From Bacillota bacterium (GTDB lineage Bacteria > Bacillota > Clostridia > Lutisporales > Lutisporaceae), in contig JAEXXN010000386.1 of the NCBI GenBank assembly GCA_023405875.1, positions 1 to 6,282 of the forward strand: a stretch of DNA of 6,282 nt, given 5' to 3'. A program made the translations under genes and the position numbers. Position 1 is the first letter of the stretch; each line of letters starts with the position of its first letter. Of this stretch, positions 5,071 to 6,282 are shown piece by piece. The notes under the pieces are model-generated. The model did no database searches, was not told the origin of the DNA, and saw only the letters and a list, made by a program, of their open reading frames with translations.

Positions 5071-6174
5071 AAGTGTTATTAATTCATACTCCATATTACC
5101 GAGACCTATGGCCTCGCCATGCTTAAGTCCTGTCTTCCAATCGGTATTGTCGTGAATATGACAGAATTTGTCTCCATCATGGTAGTGCTTATCCTCAAGG
5201 ATAGAGCCGTTTACCGCTTGCGCTGCATTGACCATATCAACACAGGCCTTATCCAGTGCAATGGGATCAAAGGATGCCGCAATGCCTATATCCGGCACTA
5301 TTGCCAGATCATTAGTGCTCCAGCAGTCACAATGGGGCGACACATTCATTACGAAATTTATATGAAACGAAGGCTTGCCATTTATCACCGCATAGGCATA
5401 TTCCGAAATCTTTTCATTGGCTATATCAGCCGCTTCATCCCATTTGACTATAGCCGCATCAAATCTGCACACCGCAACACATTGCCCACACCCGACACAC
5501 AAAGCATACTCTATATCTGCTTTTTTATCCGCATCGAATTTTATAGCTTGCTGTGAACAGCTTTTTATACATTGTCCGCAGCTTACACATTTTTTCTTCT
5601 TTATCAGCGGCTTTGAGGCGGAGTGCATTTCAAGCTTTCCTCCCCTTGAGCCTGAGCCCATCCCGATATTCTTGACAGCCCCTCCGAACCCTGTCATTTC
5701 ATGGCCCTTGAAATGATTCATCGATATGATTATATCCGCATCAGCTATTGCTGATCCTATCTTGGCAGTTCGACAGTGCTTTTGGTTGATCTCTATCTCC
5801 CTGTATTCTGTTCCCTTCAGGCCGTCGGCAATTATGACATTGCAGCCTGTTGCTATACAGTTATAACCGTTTTCCATCGCTGACTGCAAATGATCTACAG
5901 CATTGGCCCTGGCTCCGGAATAAAGAGTGTTTGAATCGGTCAAAAATGGCAGACCGCCCAGTTCCTTTATGAGCCTTACTATAACGGCAGCATAATTAGG
6001 CCTGAGGTATGCAAGATTTCCCGGCTCCCCCAGATGGATCTTTATTGCTGTAAACTTGTCTTTAAAATCAATATTTTCTATACCCGCTGTTTTCACAACC
6101 TTTTCCAGCTTGTCAAGCATCCCCATTCCGGGCTTGGTTCTCATGTTGGTAAAAAAAACCTTCGATCTCTCCAT
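5068..6174 (-). CDS. DUF362 protein with two 4Fe-4S ferredoxin-type motifs
   Basis: A 368-residue soluble iron-sulfur protein. The start is ATG at 6174 with GGGAG nine bases upstream; a TTG at 6183 in the same frame directly abuts that site and cannot be the start. The N-terminal DUF362 part has the family signatures IKIHLGEPGN (about 44-53), GGLPFLTDSNTLY (73-85), IIADGLKG (114-121), and HFKGHEMTGFGGAVKNIGMG (154-173). An 8Fe-type ferredoxin insert follows: CVSCGQCIKSC (Cys 196, 199, 202, 206) and CVGCGQCVAVC (226, 229, 232, 236). The first motif lacks the usual Pro after its fourth Cys. The C-terminal part resumes the family with CDCWSTNDLAIVPDIGIAAS and DPIALDKACVDMVNAA. DUF362 proteins of this kind are common in anaerobes; an electron-transfer or redox role is likely, but the reaction is not established. 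First gene of an operon with the RimJ/RimL-type acetyltransferase. Confidence 0.9.
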   Translation of the reverse strand: MERSKVFFTNMRTKPGMGMLDKLEKVVKTAGIENIDFKDKFTAIKIHLGEPGNLAYLRPNYAAVIVRLIKELGGLPFLTDSNTLYSGARANAVDHLQSAMENGYNCIATGCNVIIADGLKGTEYREIEINQKHCRTAKIGSAIADADIIISMNHFKGHEMTGFGGAVKNIGMGSGSRGGKLEMHSASKPLIKKKKCVSCGQCIKSCSQQAIKFDADKKADIEYALCVGCGQCVAVCRFDAAIVKWDEAADIANEKISEYAYAVINGKPSFHINFVMNVSPHCDCWSTNDLAIVPDIGIAASFDPIALDKACVDMVNAAQAVNGSILEDKHYHDGDKFCHIHDNTDWKTGLKHGEAIGLGNMEYELITL

Positions 6175-6183
6175 TGATATCAA

Positions 6184-6188
6184 CTCCC
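6184..6188 (-). promoter_or_regulatory. Ribosome binding site deciding the DUF362 start
   Basis: GGGAG on the - strand, nine bases before ATG at 6174. The in-frame TTG at 6183 directly touches it, so the ATG is the only start with workable spacing. Confidence 0.65.
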
Positions 6189-6206
6189 ATTTATAAATTT
6201 AGTCTT

Positions 6207-6212
6207 ATTATA
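6207..6212 (-). promoter_or_regulatory. Possible -10 box for the DUF362 operon
   Basis: A perfect TATAAT lies on the - strand about 33 bases before the ATG, which would give a leader of roughly 25 bases. No good -35 hexamer is found 16-18 bases upstream (the sequence there is around GATAAG), so either the promoter is weak or activator-dependent, or the match is chance in an AT-rich stretch. Confidence 0.35.
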
Positions 6213-6282
6213 TACTGCAAAACATCGGCCTTATCCTGTATTGATAATACTATCCGGTATTCAGCAGTGGCCTATATTGACT

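Noticed and set aside
6225..6262. GATAGTATTATC-type partial palindrome upstream of the DUF362 operon as an operator.
   Set aside because: Only four bases pair in each arm within AT-rich sequence; too weak to support a regulator site.

Overview
The window looks like ordinary chromosome from a Gram-positive anaerobe, probably a clostridial member of the Bacillota. The evidence is strong AGGAGG-type ribosome binding sites, GTG starts, moderate GC in genes with AT-rich spacers, an OppA-type binding protein, and a DUF362 protein with two 4Fe-4S motifs. The organism call is an inference from style, not from a marker gene.

Layout, left to right: (1) positions 1-1200, + strand, the C-terminal ~399 residues of an oligopeptide/dipeptide-type ABC transporter substrate-binding protein, cut by the window edge. 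(2) A perfect 13-bp hairpin in the short convergent gap, placed to serve both sides. (3) On the - strand, a two-gene operon: a polytopic permease of the ion-transporter type (3348 down to 2053) followed by a class A beta-lactamase-like serine hydrolase (2036 down to 1266), whose ribosome binding site overlaps the permease stop codon. (4) A gap of about 500 bases (3349-3850) with two abutting long inverted repeats, one a convincing - strand terminator, plus a possible tiny - strand ORF, a GC-rich structured or relic stretch, and a hairpin that could enclose the tiny ORF's start. (5) A + strand GNAT acetyltransferase with a Cys-rich N-terminus (3851-4420). (6) A convergent gap with a hairpin that pairs fully only in - strand RNA. 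(7) On the - strand, a second two-gene operon: a DUF362/ferredoxin protein (6174 down to 5068) and a RimJ/RimL-type acetyltransferase (5056 down to 4520), again with the downstream ribosome binding site on the upstream stop codon. (8) The DUF362 upstream region with a TATAAT box.

How the genes may work together: the permease and the hydrolase are almost certainly co-translated. The hydrolase has no signal peptide and has the Ser-x-x-Lys, SDN and KTG motifs, but lacks an evident Glu166 equivalent. The simplest reading is uptake or exchange of a small molecule coupled to an intracellular amide or peptide hydrolase, rather than secreted beta-lactam resistance. The adjacent peptide-binding protein is compatible with a peptide or murein-peptide theme but is on the opposite strand and may be unrelated. 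I see no mobile element, CRISPR array, defence system, tRNA or rRNA. I do not see a clearly new system; the most unusual parts are the permease/hydrolase pair and the structured 3349-3850 gap.
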